Shown: positions 42,600-55,100 of the stretch, piece after piece
Layout: each line of letters begins with the position of its first letter
How positions within the stretch are numbered: position 1 is the first letter of the stretch
Source: Perca fluviatilis
Lineage: Eukaryota > Chordata > Actinopteri > Perciformes > Percidae
Length of the DNA stretch: 64,000 nucleotides
Reading direction: 5' to 3'
Assembly (NCBI RefSeq): GCF_010015445.1
Contig: NC_053118.1
Coordinates: 20,325,437 to 20,389,436, forward strand
Translations under genes and position numbers: made by a program
The notes under the pieces: generated by a model
What the model was told of the DNA's origin: nothing
The model's database searches: none
What the model saw: the letters and a program-made list of their open reading frames with translations, nothing else

Positions 42600-43049
42600 T
42601 GTCAGTGGAGTACTGAGAGAGAGAGAAAGAAAGAGGAGGGAGGGAGGGAGGTAGAGAGAGAAAGGGAGAGAGGCAAAAACACAGAGGGAGAGAGAAGCAG
42701 CCAGGCAGAGAGGGAGCTGGCGGTCTGGTGGCCTTGCATAACACGCGTTGGAGCAGCTTTGAACGCAGGACTTGGTGTTAGCTTCAGCTGTGGGGAACTT
42801 CCTTTACCATCAGCAGCCCGTTGCCGAGGAAGGGTAGCTTCCAAACCGGAGAATCCAAAGAGGAAGGCAGATCTGGAGCAGCTACAGCACCAGGCTCCAG
42901 GAGAGGAGAGAGCGGCACAAAGGAGAGACTCAGGAAGAGGAGTCCTAGGAAACACGTCTCCAACACATATATGCACACAGACACACATACACAGAGAGGC
43001 AGGAATAATCCTTGGACATGCTCTGCAAGCAGTGGCTGTGGAGAGACTG
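42600..43049 (+). other. atxn1: Candidate noncoding 5' exon of atxn1
   Basis: A purine-rich, relatively GC-rich block (GAGA/AGGG runs, then mixed sequence) ends in a good donor (AGACTG|GTGAGC, exon end about 43048). It lies 4 kb before the atxn1 start codon, on the same strand. Vertebrate ATXN1 genes have several noncoding 5' exons, so this is a reasonable candidate. The start is not defined and no RNA evidence is available. Confidence 0.3.
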
Positions 43050-45640
43050 GTGAGCTATTCTTAGTACTCTAACCAGAGGGGGGAGGAGGGGGGAATTGTC
43101 TTTTCCTCTTGATTTGTGGCATAGTAGTATTTTCTGCCCTGCTACTACACTCTTGCGCTCTCACTGTCATTCTAAAGCCCCCCAGAGACTACAGTCACTG
43201 CATTTGTTCAGACTTACAGTTGTGTGATTCAACAGCATTGACCCTGTTTTGGTTGAAGTTGAGAGGGACGCCCGCTCTGCTTTTATACTGTATGATCGGT
43301 GTGTGTCAGGCAGTGATGCAGAACTCTGGAGTCATTGTGAAGACAAACAGCCTGAACCCACTGCCTGTTCTTACTGTCTGCTTTAGTCTGCTACACTGTC
43401 GGTCCGCCTCTTAAAGGCACAGGCACCACTGTTGTACAGAGAAGGGGTGAAAATGGCTCTTTTGGGTATTAGAAAAAGCAATACCTTGGATTGAGCTGCT
43501 CTGTGGTTAAAGCAGCTATGTTTGTAAGGCGGTTGAGGGGAGGTCCTATTTATATGCAGCAAAATCACACGTACGTGCACGGACATATTGTCTTCCACAG
43601 TACCTCCCCCTCTGTTTCATGCCAGAGCTCAGATTGATAATGATGTTTTTGTTTTCTATATATAGCCATTTTCTGTACGGGGTATTCACTGTGTATCTAT
43701 GACTGGTCTAGCAGGTGAAACATGATGTAATAGCAGTATTGACAACAGGTTTATCACCCCAGGGTCAGTGCATTAGCTTTTTGCATTCATCTTTTGCATC
43801 TTTTGTCACAAAATAATTGTGTTGCCTTTCTATCGCCTCGCTGCATCATACTGCTGCAGAGGGATGTTATTGCTATGAAGCCATGGATCAATGCAAGGAG
43901 TAAATAGTGGGTCTGGGAACATGAGAGAAGACTCAGGGCTCAGGCGGAAGGAGTAAAGGCGGGGGACTGGAGGAGCTGGCGACTGCTGCGTAAGAGAGGA
44001 GATGTAACTCTGCTGGGGGGCCTCTCACTTGGAGACAACAGAGAGGAGTTTGAATGAAAACATCTCATCTGCCCTCCTGCGCACACAGTGACGGCAGACA
44101 AACGTTGCCACACAAACCTTTTCCTCTGGTTTGTGCAGATTTTTATGTGGGAGTATGAAAGAGGATCACATGCGAGGCTGGCTCAATCACTCTGTCTGAG
44201 CTGAAAAGCATCAGTGTGATAAGTGGAACAGAGAGCGTCCTGTCCCCCCTCACTCTCTGTTGTCATCCCTCCATACATGTCTCAGAGGTGACAGTCCTGG
44301 GCCAGGGGACTGACTCAGGGTTCCCGTGCTGTCTGGCTTGGTGTGATGTCTTGAAAGCTCGGCTTTGTTTTCCATAGTATTGCATAGGCCGTATGTTTGT
44401 TGGTGTCAGGGTTCTAATAATAGGCTGACGCTGGAACATCTAGTGAGGCTTTTGGCTGCTGCGCTGTGTGTGACCATGTGCAGAGAGTGTTGTGTTCAGG
44501 TCATATGAGGAAAGGAAAGACACCTTCTTTAAGAGCATCCCGTTGTATCTGTGGTCTGTTGCCAGTAATGGTGTGCTTTTGTAGTGTTTGGATATCAGAT
44601 CATGCTGGCATTGTCTTCCAATGCTGCCATAATCATAGGAGGTACTTCTGCTTCAGATGTGATGTCATTACAGTGATGACACGGTGTTGCTGAGGTGGGG
44701 TTGTTGCCACTGAGCGATGCTGCACAGTGTAGCGGCGGCTGTGTTGCTGATCGGGAATCTCTCAGCGAGGCGGGGGCTATGGCGCTCTGATGCTGCAGGC
44801 GCTGCTCAATGTGGGTCAGGAGAAGCAGCACTCTGTCTTCTCCTCATTCCCCATTCTCTCTCCATCTTTCTCATTCCTATAATCTTCTTTCTTCTCTTAC
44901 CCCCCCCCACCCCCCCCACACACACACACAATTTTTACTCCCTTTCCTCCTTCTACACAATTATATCATCTTACATTGCCTTTCTCCCTCTTCTCCCCCT
45001 CACTCTCCTCTTTTGTTTTCTGTTTCTCGCCAGCTCTGCTGCGCTCCCCCTTTGTTAAATCTGGTGGATCTACCAGGCTGTATGGTTAGATGAATTACTC
45101 AGGGCTTCGCTGCTTTTGGATGCAGTGACCTTGTCAAAGCCAGCATTAGAGGTAGATGCACCTAAATAGAAACTGACCAAGGTCGCCTTCTGTGGGTCCC
45201 ACCCCCCCTGTCTTTATGTAACATCTCTGTGGCTGCCTGCTGTAGTGAACCTCCTCTGTAATATGAAAATACAATTTAGCACTGTCAAATAGCCCGGCAC
45301 CTCTGAATGTACTGTAGGGGGAGAAAAATGAATGAATGGATGGATGTGTGAGTGTGTGTCATACACTCCATCTCTGTGGTGCCTCTGGCTAATGAACAAC
45401 TCAGAGTTGTGTGCATTGACCCACAGATAAGCCTGCAGGAAAGAACAGTCAATCTGGAAAGAAACTGTAAAAAAAAAAAAAGAGCTCATGGGAAGCAAAA
45501 GGCTGCATGTTATTGTCGTTGAACTAATAGATGCACTGCATATTGTTTGTTTTCTTGTGTGTGCATGTTTGAGCTATGTGAGCATGCATACATATTGATC
45601 TACAGTATACAGGGCTTTATTTTGGGGTAGCCCTGCAGTC

Positions 45641-45677
45641 AAACATTGATAATGGCTAGCTGCCATTATCAATGTTT
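45641..45677. repeat. Perfect 16-bp inverted repeat with 5-bp loop
   Basis: The arm AAACATTGATAATGGC, loop TAGCT and arm GCCATTATCAATGTTT form a perfect stem of 16 pairs. No flanking terminal repeat or target duplication is evident. Confidence 0.95.
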
Positions 45678-46694
45678 ACCTTTAAGTTACCTTTAAATAA
45701 CCCACATTTTATACGTCATAAGTTCCACTAACCGCCCCATTTCTTGCTGAGAAAAAAAAGAGCTTTTTTCAGTTCTAATTTAACTCAGCCTCTCACTAAA
45801 CCAAGCCCTAAGGAGGGCCTACTCATTCATTGTTTGTTGACCACTTTGTATTCCCTTGAACTTTGAAACACCACTCAAACAGCACTTCAGTGAGGCCCAT
45901 TTACATTTTTTGTAATGTTCCATAATCAAATACCCAGCCATATTGTTTTCACTTCATTTTTCTGATGTGCCCACTGACCCAGAGTTCCTGTCTGGAGGTG
46001 GATGTTATATTTTCAGTAGCTCCACTCAACTCAACACAAGATCGGGACAGGGAGTGTTAAAACAGAAACAAAAACATAAGCTCCTCTGAGTGTGTTACTG
46101 TGTGCTGTTGTCCTTTCACTCTGTTCTGCTTTCTTACCCTAGAGCCTGGAGCAAGATAACAGCCAACAGCAACGCACATACATTAACCCCTGTACACATG
46201 AGCGCGTACACACACCCAGACACACCAACGTCACAGTTTAGGAAACTCCTGGTGGTGAAAACATGAAAGAGCTTTTTCCATGTTATGCAAATGATGACAC
46301 ACAACATTTGACAGTACTTTGCTGTATGTCATATTTTATTATTCATGGAAAGGCAGGTTGAGTTTTGACAGATTAGTCTATGTAGATCCTCGACGGGCAT
46401 TTTTCGAGGTTGATCTTGAAGAAACGTACACAGAATGGCCTACATGTTGTGTTCAAGTGCATTAGACTAACACAAATCACTTGCAGTCGTTATACTATGT
46501 ACCACCTTGTGGCAAAACAAAGAACAACACCTCCACAAATATAAAAAGTGGGGGCATTTTTAAGAGTGAAGTATTTTGGTGTTTTGCATTTGCAACCCTG
46601 CAGGAACATTTTGTGAATATGGTTCGTAAACACAGGATGTGCTTACTGAACTAGTTCTGCAGTGCAATTAGACTAATGAGAATTAATTGAGTTT

Positions 46695-46765
46695 CAAATC
46701 AAGTTTATCTATAAAGCCCAAATTCAGAAGCTGTCCTAGATGGCTTAAAAATCGGTACGGCATGA
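46695..46765 (+). repeat. Degenerate dispersed fish repeat fragment
   Basis: CAAGTTTATCTATAAAGCCC followed by a CCTAGATGGCTTAAAAATC stretch resembles a decayed copy of a common fish repeat that has TTTATTTATATAGCCC followed by a GGCTTTACAATC-type segment. It is short and diverged. Confidence 0.4.
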
Positions 46766-46830
46766 TTTGGACTTCTACATTTCATATTCTGTTACCTGAG
46801 GATCTGATTTGAGCTTTTCTCTGCCATCAG

Positions 46831-47086
46831 ATTCCTGCCGACATTGTGGAAGAGGTGGATCGTTCAGAGATGATTCCTCATGAAGTCTATGGAGCTCATT
46901 TTGTGAGCTGGAGTGACACCATCTTCTCTGGTGTGAGACCTGGAGCTGTCTACCAGTGAACACAAAGAGAGCCAGAGCCACGCAGCACACAGAGAGTCCG
47001 ACCGCTGCACGTAACCGAGAGAGAAAGACAGATCCATAAGAATTTAGAATTACCCACCTGGGAATATTTGTAACCACGCTGGCACA
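46831..47086 (+). other. atxn1: atxn1 5' UTR on the first coding exon, with upstream ORFs
   Basis: A splice acceptor (TTTTCTCTGCCATCAG) ends at 46830, so the first coding exon probably opens at 46831. Before the ATXN1 start there is at least one upstream ORF, 46870-46959 (29 codons plus stop), and another nearby ATG that closes after a few codons. Upstream ORFs would be expected to lower translation, as in the long 5' UTR of mammalian ATXN1. Confidence 0.5.
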
Positions 47087-50000
47087 ATGAAATCCAACCA
47101 GGAGCGGAGTAATGGATGCCTGCCCCCTAAGAAGCGTGAGATCCTGGCTCTGGAGCAGAGGCCTGTGGTAGTTGCCACACCTCCAGCTGCAGTGATTACT
47201 GACAGTCCCCACACAGAGAACCTAGCATGGCTGGCAAGTGTAGCAAGTGAACGCTGCAAATCCAGGGACGCAGAGAGCCCAAGATGTCCCATCTACTCCA
47301 CTTCATCCTGTTCTCCTTCCACTTCTGTCCCTTCCTCGGCCACTCCTCTGTCTGCGGTACCCCTGACCTCTCTGCCTACAGTTTACCCCACCGCCCTCCC
47401 CCAGCAGGCCGGGACTATCCAGTTTGCTCAGCTGGGACCCAACGTTCAGTTCATCAGCTCAGGGCCCTATGCTGGCTACATCTCCTCTCACATAATCTCC
47501 GCCAATGCTGGCTCTGCACCTAACAACTCTGCCATAGGACAGCGTTCCCAGCTGGATGGCTACACCACTGCCCTCATCTCCCCCAACACCAAAGGGGAGC
47601 AGCAGTTTCAAATAGGCCTCTCTCCCACAGAACTGACTCCTGTGTCGCTTTCAAGCTCCCCCCAAGTCACCAGCCAGTACTTTCATCTGGACAGCAGAAC
47701 ACCTCTGACTGTCAGCGGAAACTCTGTCACTTCACCCACAGCCCACCTCCAGCTCCACCCTAACACAACTGTCCTCCCTCAAACGCTCACCCTCGCTCCC
47801 TCCCAGCTGGTAGTTCAGTATGCAGATGGTTCAGCTGGAAAGAAACCGGAGGGGCATGCTAAGGGTGTGCTGAATGGGGAATTGGAGTTTGTCAAACAGA
47901 CTAAAACTCCCATTCATCAAGTGAACCATCAGCAGGTCCAGAGCTATGAGGCCAGACATATCCTCCTGCCTGCAGACTACGGCCAAAACCCTGCTGGACT
48001 CCAGACCTCCTTGGTGCTGTTGGCCCAGCCCAACCATGGAGCTGAACGTGAAACTGGCACAAATAAAATCTCCTTTATCCAGACTGAGAAAGGAGGCATC
48101 TGTTTGGGAAAACCAGTGTCCAGATCTTCCTCCTTCACTTCCCTCTCTTCCTCAGATGTGGTTAAGTCTGTTGCTCCTCATACAGTCATCCAGACCACTC
48201 TACCCCACGAGGAGCTGCCTGCCAGTCTCTATTCCTCCACACAGTCACCTATCATTGGCTATATCACCAGTGCAAATCAGCATGCTGTCAGCTACCATGC
48301 AGCACTGCCTCAGCACCTGGTCATCCCGAGTGGCCAGTCCCTCTTCATCCCAGTAAGTGGCACCAATAACGGCACAGAAATTGAGGTTAGTTGTACTGTC
48401 AGCGCCCTGACTGCTACAACTACCCCTCAAATATCCACCGCCATGCCACATGCCTATCTGGCCACAGCCCTGTCCAAGTGTGAGGCGCTTGGACCAGATG
48501 GAAATCAACCACCCCCTGCCATCGCACAGGCACCAGTGATGCCAGTCCTGCCCCCAAACCCACCTCCTGCAGTGGCGGCAGCTCCCTCCCCAACTCCTGC
48601 TCCAGTCCCCAGTCCCGCCCCTGTTTCCATTCAAGCCTCCCACTCCATCTCCTCTTCCTCTTCCCCTGTGGCACTTCCTCCATTCTTCATGCGAGGCTCC
48701 ATCATCCAGCTGGCCGACGGGGAGCTGAAGCGCGTAGAAGACCTCAAGACGGAGGACTTCATCCAGAGTGCAGAGATTAGCAGTGAGCTAAAGATCGACT
48801 CCAGCACTGTTGAGCGTATTGACAGTGGACAGAGTCCTAATGCTGTGGTCATACAGTTTTCTGTGGGAGAGCTCAAAGCCCAGGTAAGTTATTCTTCATT
48901 CATCATTCTTGTATGATTATTAATGCGTTTAATTTTTTAAGCCATTATGTGTAGAATTTGAAAGTCTTTGGCGCCCCCTAGTGATAGTGTCAAAAAGCCT
49001 CTATGGGGGATAGCAATGCACATAAAAATATTCAGAATTCTATATTCTATCTTAATGTAATGAAAATGTATGAAAGGATCCACGAGTGATAAGCACGTTT
49101 GAGCTCCCCTCTTGCTCACCATGGTAATCAATTAAGCCCTCAGCTGCTAAATGAAAACCCATGAAATCCTTCTCTAATGCAGAACTATTCTGCCTTCATA
49201 TCATTATTTTCCAACCTACTGATTGTTCTCCAGCAGTACCAACACTGCTCGTGCTCGTGTACCAGATGCCAAAATATAACTAATATATTATTAATTTAAT
49301 TATGCAGACCTTGGCTTTTGAAAGGCCAAAAGCTATTACTCTTAGAGATAAATAAAGCCAGCAGTGTAACAGCCCCCATGACTGTAAAGGGCTACTTTTA
49401 CAGACATTTTTGATGAGGATCCATTGTATTTGGTTATTAAAGAGAGTCAGTTTGAGTGGGAAAATGTAAATACAAGTTTTGGACTCGAACCCGGGCCGCT
49501 GTACATGGGGCACACGCTCAACTATGTATTTTTAATGAAGAATACAAATAGTGACATGGACAAATAGTGACATTGAAAATGACCTCAAACATATGTTTGG
49601 TATTTCTGTACTGCAATTTCTTGTTATTGATTGAAACTGTAATACTGATATGTCTGCGTTACATTTTATTAGCTGTGCCAATATATTGGTCTGGCTCTAA
49701 AATAGACTGCACCAATAGACCCTTTTCACAGCACACATTTTGACTTGCCAAAGCAGGAAAAGCACATGTGTAAATAGTAACATTAACAATGGCTCACTTC
49801 CATTAAGTATCACAGTAAGCCATGACAGTGTGACAGTGAGCCTGCATGCACAATACCCGGACCTTAAATCTGAAGCAGCTGGATGGAATTCAGCCATCAT
49901 TCTGTCTTCTGTAAAAAAGAGCCTAAGCCGCCTTGTTGTTCTACAATTTGTTTTAACAATTTTGAAATAATAAAAATTGATTATTGAAACAAAAACGTAT

Positions 50001-50846
50001 GCCAACAGAATAATTTCCAGGATGCATAATCCCATACAAATTTAGTGGCTTAAAACAGATGTGTTTCTTTTATAACTATCCTCCACAGATATTTCAGTCT
50101 GTATTTAGCCAAAAGCTAACTGTTTCTGTTGTGCACATGCTCATCTCCAGGTGTGTGTGGAGGTGCTGGTGGAGTACCCCTTCTTTGTATTTGGCCAGGG
50201 CTGGTCATCCTGCTGCCCAGACAGGACCACCCAGCTGTTTGAGCTGTCGTGCGCTAAGCTGTGTGTGGGTGATGTATGCGTGTCGCTGACCCTCCGCAGC
50301 TTGAGGACCACTTCAGTAACAGACAGCCAGGCTTTAGGGACCAAGCTGAAGACTGGTCACCTCTCTGACTCCTGTCACAATGTGGATGCCACTGTAAGAA
50401 ACAGTATGAGTCAAAACGCTGCAGGCAAAAACAGTGGGCTCCTCATAAAGGCTTCCAGTGCAGACAGGCTGCAGAGGGAGCAGGTTACTGGGCCAGGACC
50501 AGGACTAGAGCTACCACCAGGATTGGGACTAGTTCCAGGACCAGGGGAGGGGATCTACGGAGCTGGACCAATGCTGGCAGTTTCTGCAACTGGAGAATTG
50601 AGACAGGAATCAGTGAAAACAGACATGCCTGCTCTTACCAAAATGCAATGTGGTGATGCAGAGAGACCCTCAGTCCGCAAGAGACGCTGGTCAGCTCCAG
50701 AGCGAGACCAGACTGAGAGAGCTGAGGAGGAGCCTCCTCTGACTCTGCCCAAACCCTCCTTCATCCCTCAGGAGGTTAAAATCAGCATAGAGGGCCACTC
50801 TAGTACTGGGAGTGAAAGGTGCTTGAACAAAAGAATAGACTGTTGA
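47087..50846 (+). CDS. atxn1: Ataxin-1 (two coding exons)
   Basis: Nuclear RNA-binding transcriptional co-regulator that partners with Capicua. Exons are 47087-48883 and 50151-50846, with an in-phase GT-AG junction, giving 830 residues (human about 815). The N-terminus MKSNQERSNGCLPPKKREI is almost identical to the mammalian one. A long Ser/Thr/Pro-rich region follows with QRSQLDGY. The AXH domain spans about 530-655 (FFMRGSIIQLADGELKRVED, EDFIQSAEISSELKIDSSTV, YPFFVFGQGWSSCCP) and is split by the intron as in mammals. Near the C-terminus, RKRRWSAPE (from residue 176 of exon 2) contains the nuclear signal, the 14-3-3 site serine (S780, matching human S776) and the splicing-factor motif; EEPPLTLPKPSFIPQEVKI follows. 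There is no polyglutamine tract, only a QQ where mammals have the repeat region. The coding intron is only 1.3 kb. Paralogue a or b is not decided. Confidence 0.96.
49475..49520 (+). repeat. Fragment of a dispersed fish repeat
   Basis: GGACTCGAACCCGGGCCGCT followed by GGGGCACACGCTCAAC is the tail of a common fish repeat with a tRNA-like B-box phrase (GGACTCGAACCC). It lies in the atxn1 coding intron. It is not a tRNA gene, as no cloverleaf can be formed around it. Confidence 0.5.
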
Positions 50847-52722
50847 GAGAACTTAAGGAATTTTGATTACCTGTGGTTTGCTTTGTGTTTATCTTTCCTC
50901 TCTATCCAGACTACTGTAATATAGGCTGAGTTTATACAGTATTTACATGTTTTCTTTTCTTTCACACAAGTCTGATATCTACGATGAAGTACAGTAGAGC
51001 ACCTTCATAAGTGGTATCACACATGAGATCAGTGCAATCAATGCTGAAAGCAAAAATGAATGCAGCGTGAATGTTGAGTGTGAATGGCAGTCAGACACCT
51101 GAGAGACATTTCACCTGCGTGTCACATATCATAAAATGGATCTCCATGTGTAACGTGGCTTAAACCTGTCGACCATTCCTCTTATCACATGAACAAGCAC
51201 AGACCCCAATGTCAGCGTGTACAAAGTGGGTATCCATTTGTGACTCTCATCCCATTTGTTTTACTGTGTATTTGGTTTGTAGTGTGAGTTTATGAGTGGT
51301 TGGAGTCAAAGAGAGACCTTTGGAGTTTCAATGACAATGCTCAATCATCATGGCTGTGATCTCTGCTGCCTTGTATATCTGATGAGGTTTTGAGTTTTAT
51401 TATATTAATAATTATTTTCATTTTCATACCATTGCTGATGTTTGCTCTGCCGCAGGTGGCCTTGTGCCACTTGTCTCTACGTGTATGTGCGCGCGTGTGT
51501 TGGTATGTGTGTTTTTCTGTGTGTCAGACGCACAGAATTAAGGTGTGTTTGTGTGGCTGTAGCTGTGAGCTCAGTCATCAATACAAGCTGCAAATATCAA
51601 TCTTAAAAAGGCCTGAATGTAAATCACTGAATTAGTCCTCAATCAAAGTAGAATTTGATACCTTTGCTCTTGCAATGTATGGGTGACAGCAGTTGCACAT
51701 GGGTGCATTTCTCTGATCAAGTTCCTCAAATTTACCTTAGTTTATAAATCTCATAATTCCTTTAATAGACAGCATGTGTCACAAATGAATGCCTGTATTT
51801 AGCCCTGCTATGTGCAATATTACAAATCTGTACAAAATAAACCATACTGTAGTTGGCTAACTTGGCTAACTTAATTGAATTTTTTGGCCACTTGGGGACA
51901 GTGCAGCAAAGAAAACTAGGTTTGATATGGCAAACTTTTGCAAAACAATTGCGTATACATCCAGCAGCACAGGTCATTATTTATTTGGAGTAATGTTTCA
52001 GGCGGTCTGTTGAATGTAAGTCCAGTTCACCCTACTTTTTGCTGTGTTTTGCTCTCGACCAGCTACTGAGAGAAATCTCTGGCCCTTAAGTTCCTAAATT
52101 CTTCATCACGATCACCAGCTAGATGCTTACTTTGTCTGTCTGCCGTTTGGTGCTGTGCAGGTAGTTTAGAATGGGTTTATCAGAGCTTTTTCACTGAAAA
52201 CTACCTGCTGCACCTAAAATATTGACCCTGATGAGAGCAGTGAGAGAATGTTGCAGTCCGTAAAACCAAAACAATGAGCGGAAGGAGGCTAAATAGCTTT
52301 TTAGAGCTAAAAGGAACTGCAGAGTCTGGTAATCTCTCCCTTTCACATTACACATAACTATCTGAGGCATTGTTAACAAACAAATAATGATTAAAGCGAC
52401 TTTAAATGAAAACACACAATAAAACAAAATAAATAAACATGGCATGCTATTTACGTATTATAAAAAAAATGGTACCTTCCCATTCTATTTACCTATCCTC
52501 TTGCTTTCTTTACAGAAACTATGGCCTTCGATATATATGTACCTAGTTCACTGCAGCACATGGTTTTTACGGATTTTCTTCAATGATGGTATGACTTTCT
52601 TAAGTCCATGCCTGTTATATCAGAGTATGGTTGTTTTGATTAAAACAGCTTAGATCAGTGTACATGTGATTTCTTTCTTAGAGTAGAGCCAAAATAAATA
52701 TCCTACAGTTCATACTCAGGAA

Positions 52723-52805
<83 letters not shown>

Positions 52806-55100
52806 TGTCTGTGTCTGTGTGTGTGTGTGTAGGCCTGAGACAGCATGGCTACAGTCATGTGTATGTATGTTCTGAGCAGCAGCACTTTGATGAAGCATCC
52901 AGCAGGAGTGTGGTGGTCGTGGTGTCCCTGTTCCTCAGCTGTTAGAGATAATGAAAATAATCAACTGACTGTTTTTCATCTGTCCTACAGGTTTATCATT
53001 GAAAGAAAACATTATATACCAGGGCAGGGAATGTAAACACAACTCGGGCAAACTATCTCAACTTTATTTTTGATGACTGATAGAACTATTATACAGAAAA
53101 AGAAAGAGAGAGTTGATCATGTTCAGTAAATTGTATCCTAGAGAGTGTACAGTGTGTGTGTGTGTGTATAGATATTCTAACCCTTATGTAGCCTATGTAC
53201 TGTATGTACCACTGCGCCTCCTTCAATCATTCCCTTAACTCACCAATATCAAGTGGTCCTGCTATAGTTTCTGTCAGTTCAGGTATTGATCTAATGTTTA
53301 TGAATGTGCTACAGTTCTTTGGGAACATCTACATACGTTTGGCCTCCTCAGAATTGAATTTCACTTGCACATTGTAACATGCAGTATGTGTGAATATGAA
53401 CTGCAATTTATCACAATAGCCATTAACCTTTTTTATAACTCCTGAAAGGTGTTTATTGTAAACCCATTACCCAGACTGTTCTCATCTGTGTTTGACTGCT
53501 CAGGCTAAACACTGCCCAGTGACTGTTCTTCTCCAAAATTATGTGGTCTTATATTTTTCACTGTTACAAAGTAACCATACTGTTTCATCAGTTGGTCTTT
53601 GTAGCCATTTTCTTCTCTTGTGAGTCTGGCCTGTGTTTATATTTGTTTTCTTTAAGAATTATTATTTTTCAGATACAGACCGAATGGCATCACGACAGAT
53701 ACATCTGTGAAATGTAGGATTGATGCTTAAAGGAGTATTTGACATTTGGGGAAATAAACTAGTATTAGTTTATCTAGTCTATTAGTTTTCTTGCTGAGAG
53801 TTAAGTGAGATTACCACTCAATCTTCTCATCTACCTTTCCGTAAGAAAATTAATAAGCGCATTTCCCCAAAGTTTTAAAAAGTTCTTTAAAAGGCCCTGC
53901 ACACACAATAAAGGTGTACACAGTCCTGAGAAGAGGTCTAATCACTCTAACCTGTGAGGATGGACCACAGGTGTGTAGGGCTTTAAGTTCAAAGGTTCAA
54001 TAATAACAATATACTCATTTTGCTCACAAATATGCTTAAGCTGGGCCTCTTAAAATTTGTAATTTTCAGAGACTTTCTAAATAATGTTGAATATGGTGTA
54101 TACACACCACCTTGTGGTGATCTATGGAATTGCACTTTGTTATATGGGGTGGGGGCGTGTTTTAGTCTAACTAATACACAGAAGTAATGTACAGCATGTC
54201 TGAGAGAAACTGTACACTAACACTACAGCATCTCAGTGATTTGTAAATAGCCAAAGTCTTCCATTATAATGTTGGTATGACCTTGTAGTCAGTGGAGAGG
54301 ATAAACACTGATCCCCATGTACAGACCTTAAGTGAAGTTCAATTTCAAAAAGACATAATTTATTTGAAAGGAATACAGGATATCGCTTCACCTAAAATAT
54401 TTTATTTTGCACCAGCTTAAAAAACAAAAAAAGGAAAAACATGTTTTTTTGTAATTCAGGTCTGTTTGTTGAATAAATCTCAGCTAAGATACAGTATGTC
54501 CTACGTACAGTATGTAGTAAATAACAATAATGTTCCCTTATTTTGATGGTGTTGAGGTTTGCTAGTCAGAAACTGTTAAATATTTACTTCAAATGTTTGA
54601 TTTTACATTTGATCATATATATTAAAAGAAATAAAAAGAGTCTAAAGAAAAAACGCAGTGTCTCTTTTTGTGAGAATGGCAAAGGTGGAGAGCAGCACTT
54701 TGAATCTGTGGTTTGTCAGCTGTGCGGCTGTGATAAATGTTTCCACTTAAGATATGCCTGATAATATCTTCACCTCCGCTCTCATGCTTTGATATTTCCC
54801 ACACAAAACTTTCATATTCTGAATACCAGCCATGACAATATACTGAACCAGTGACTATTTGGGGAGAGTGATTGCAGAATTTCTTCTTGCACTATTACCA
54901 ATGCTGTTTTGCCTTTTGTTGTTTTGATAGCTAAAATATATATTTTTGTAGTATATAAATCACGAATAGCTATTTCTTTTCCAGAATGTTTTTTATTGCC
55001 TTAAGATGTTAATTCTCCTTATTATTTATATCCTAATCGCTTTCTCTGAAACATACAATATAACACATTCCCTGCACAAATCTCTCATATCTCCTTTGAT
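50847..55100 (+). other. atxn1: Putative long atxn1 3' UTR
   Basis: More than 4 kb of AU-rich, mostly unique sequence with no exon follows the stop codon. Mammalian ATXN1 has a 3' UTR of several kilobases. Matches to miR-101, miR-19, miR-130 seeds and to the Pumilio motif occur along it (see findings). Candidate poly(A) signals include AATAAA near 51836, 52696, 54473 and 54626. The end point is not defined. Confidence 0.5.
52725..52830. repeat. (GT)n microsatellite
   Basis: About 80 bp of pure GT followed by 25 bp of GTCT-interrupted repeat, inside the putative atxn1 3' UTR. Confidence 0.97.

Larger units (their letters stand above)
43050..46830. other. Noncoding DNA, presumed 5' intron of atxn1
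   Basis: No exon recognised. It contains a pyrimidine-rich stretch around 44830-45040, a 37-bp perfect-arm palindrome (45641-45677), and a degenerate dispersed repeat near 46695-46765. More GC-rich unique blocks (43900-44100, 44690-44830) could be regulatory or noncoding exons. Confidence 0.4.

Noticed and set aside
47946..48356. 136-codon out-of-frame ORF inside atxn1
   Set aside because: It does not match the position of the known alternative ATXN1 frame, and its composition is what the Ser/Pro-rich main frame produces when shifted.
48245..48643. 132-codon minus-strand frame over atxn1
   Set aside because: Gly/Trp/Arg-rich shadow of the Pro/Ser-coding exon, with no domain.
49475..49520. 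Possible tRNA gene from GGACTCGAACCC
   Set aside because: Only a B-box-like phrase. No A box or cloverleaf can be built, and the phrase belongs to a dispersed fish repeat.
54543..54761. 72-codon frame with a Cys/His cluster (CQLCGCDKC)
   Set aside because: It resembles a zinc ribbon at first sight, but it lies in the putative atxn1 3' UTR, has no paired second knuckle, and its start is in AT-rich sequence without splice support.
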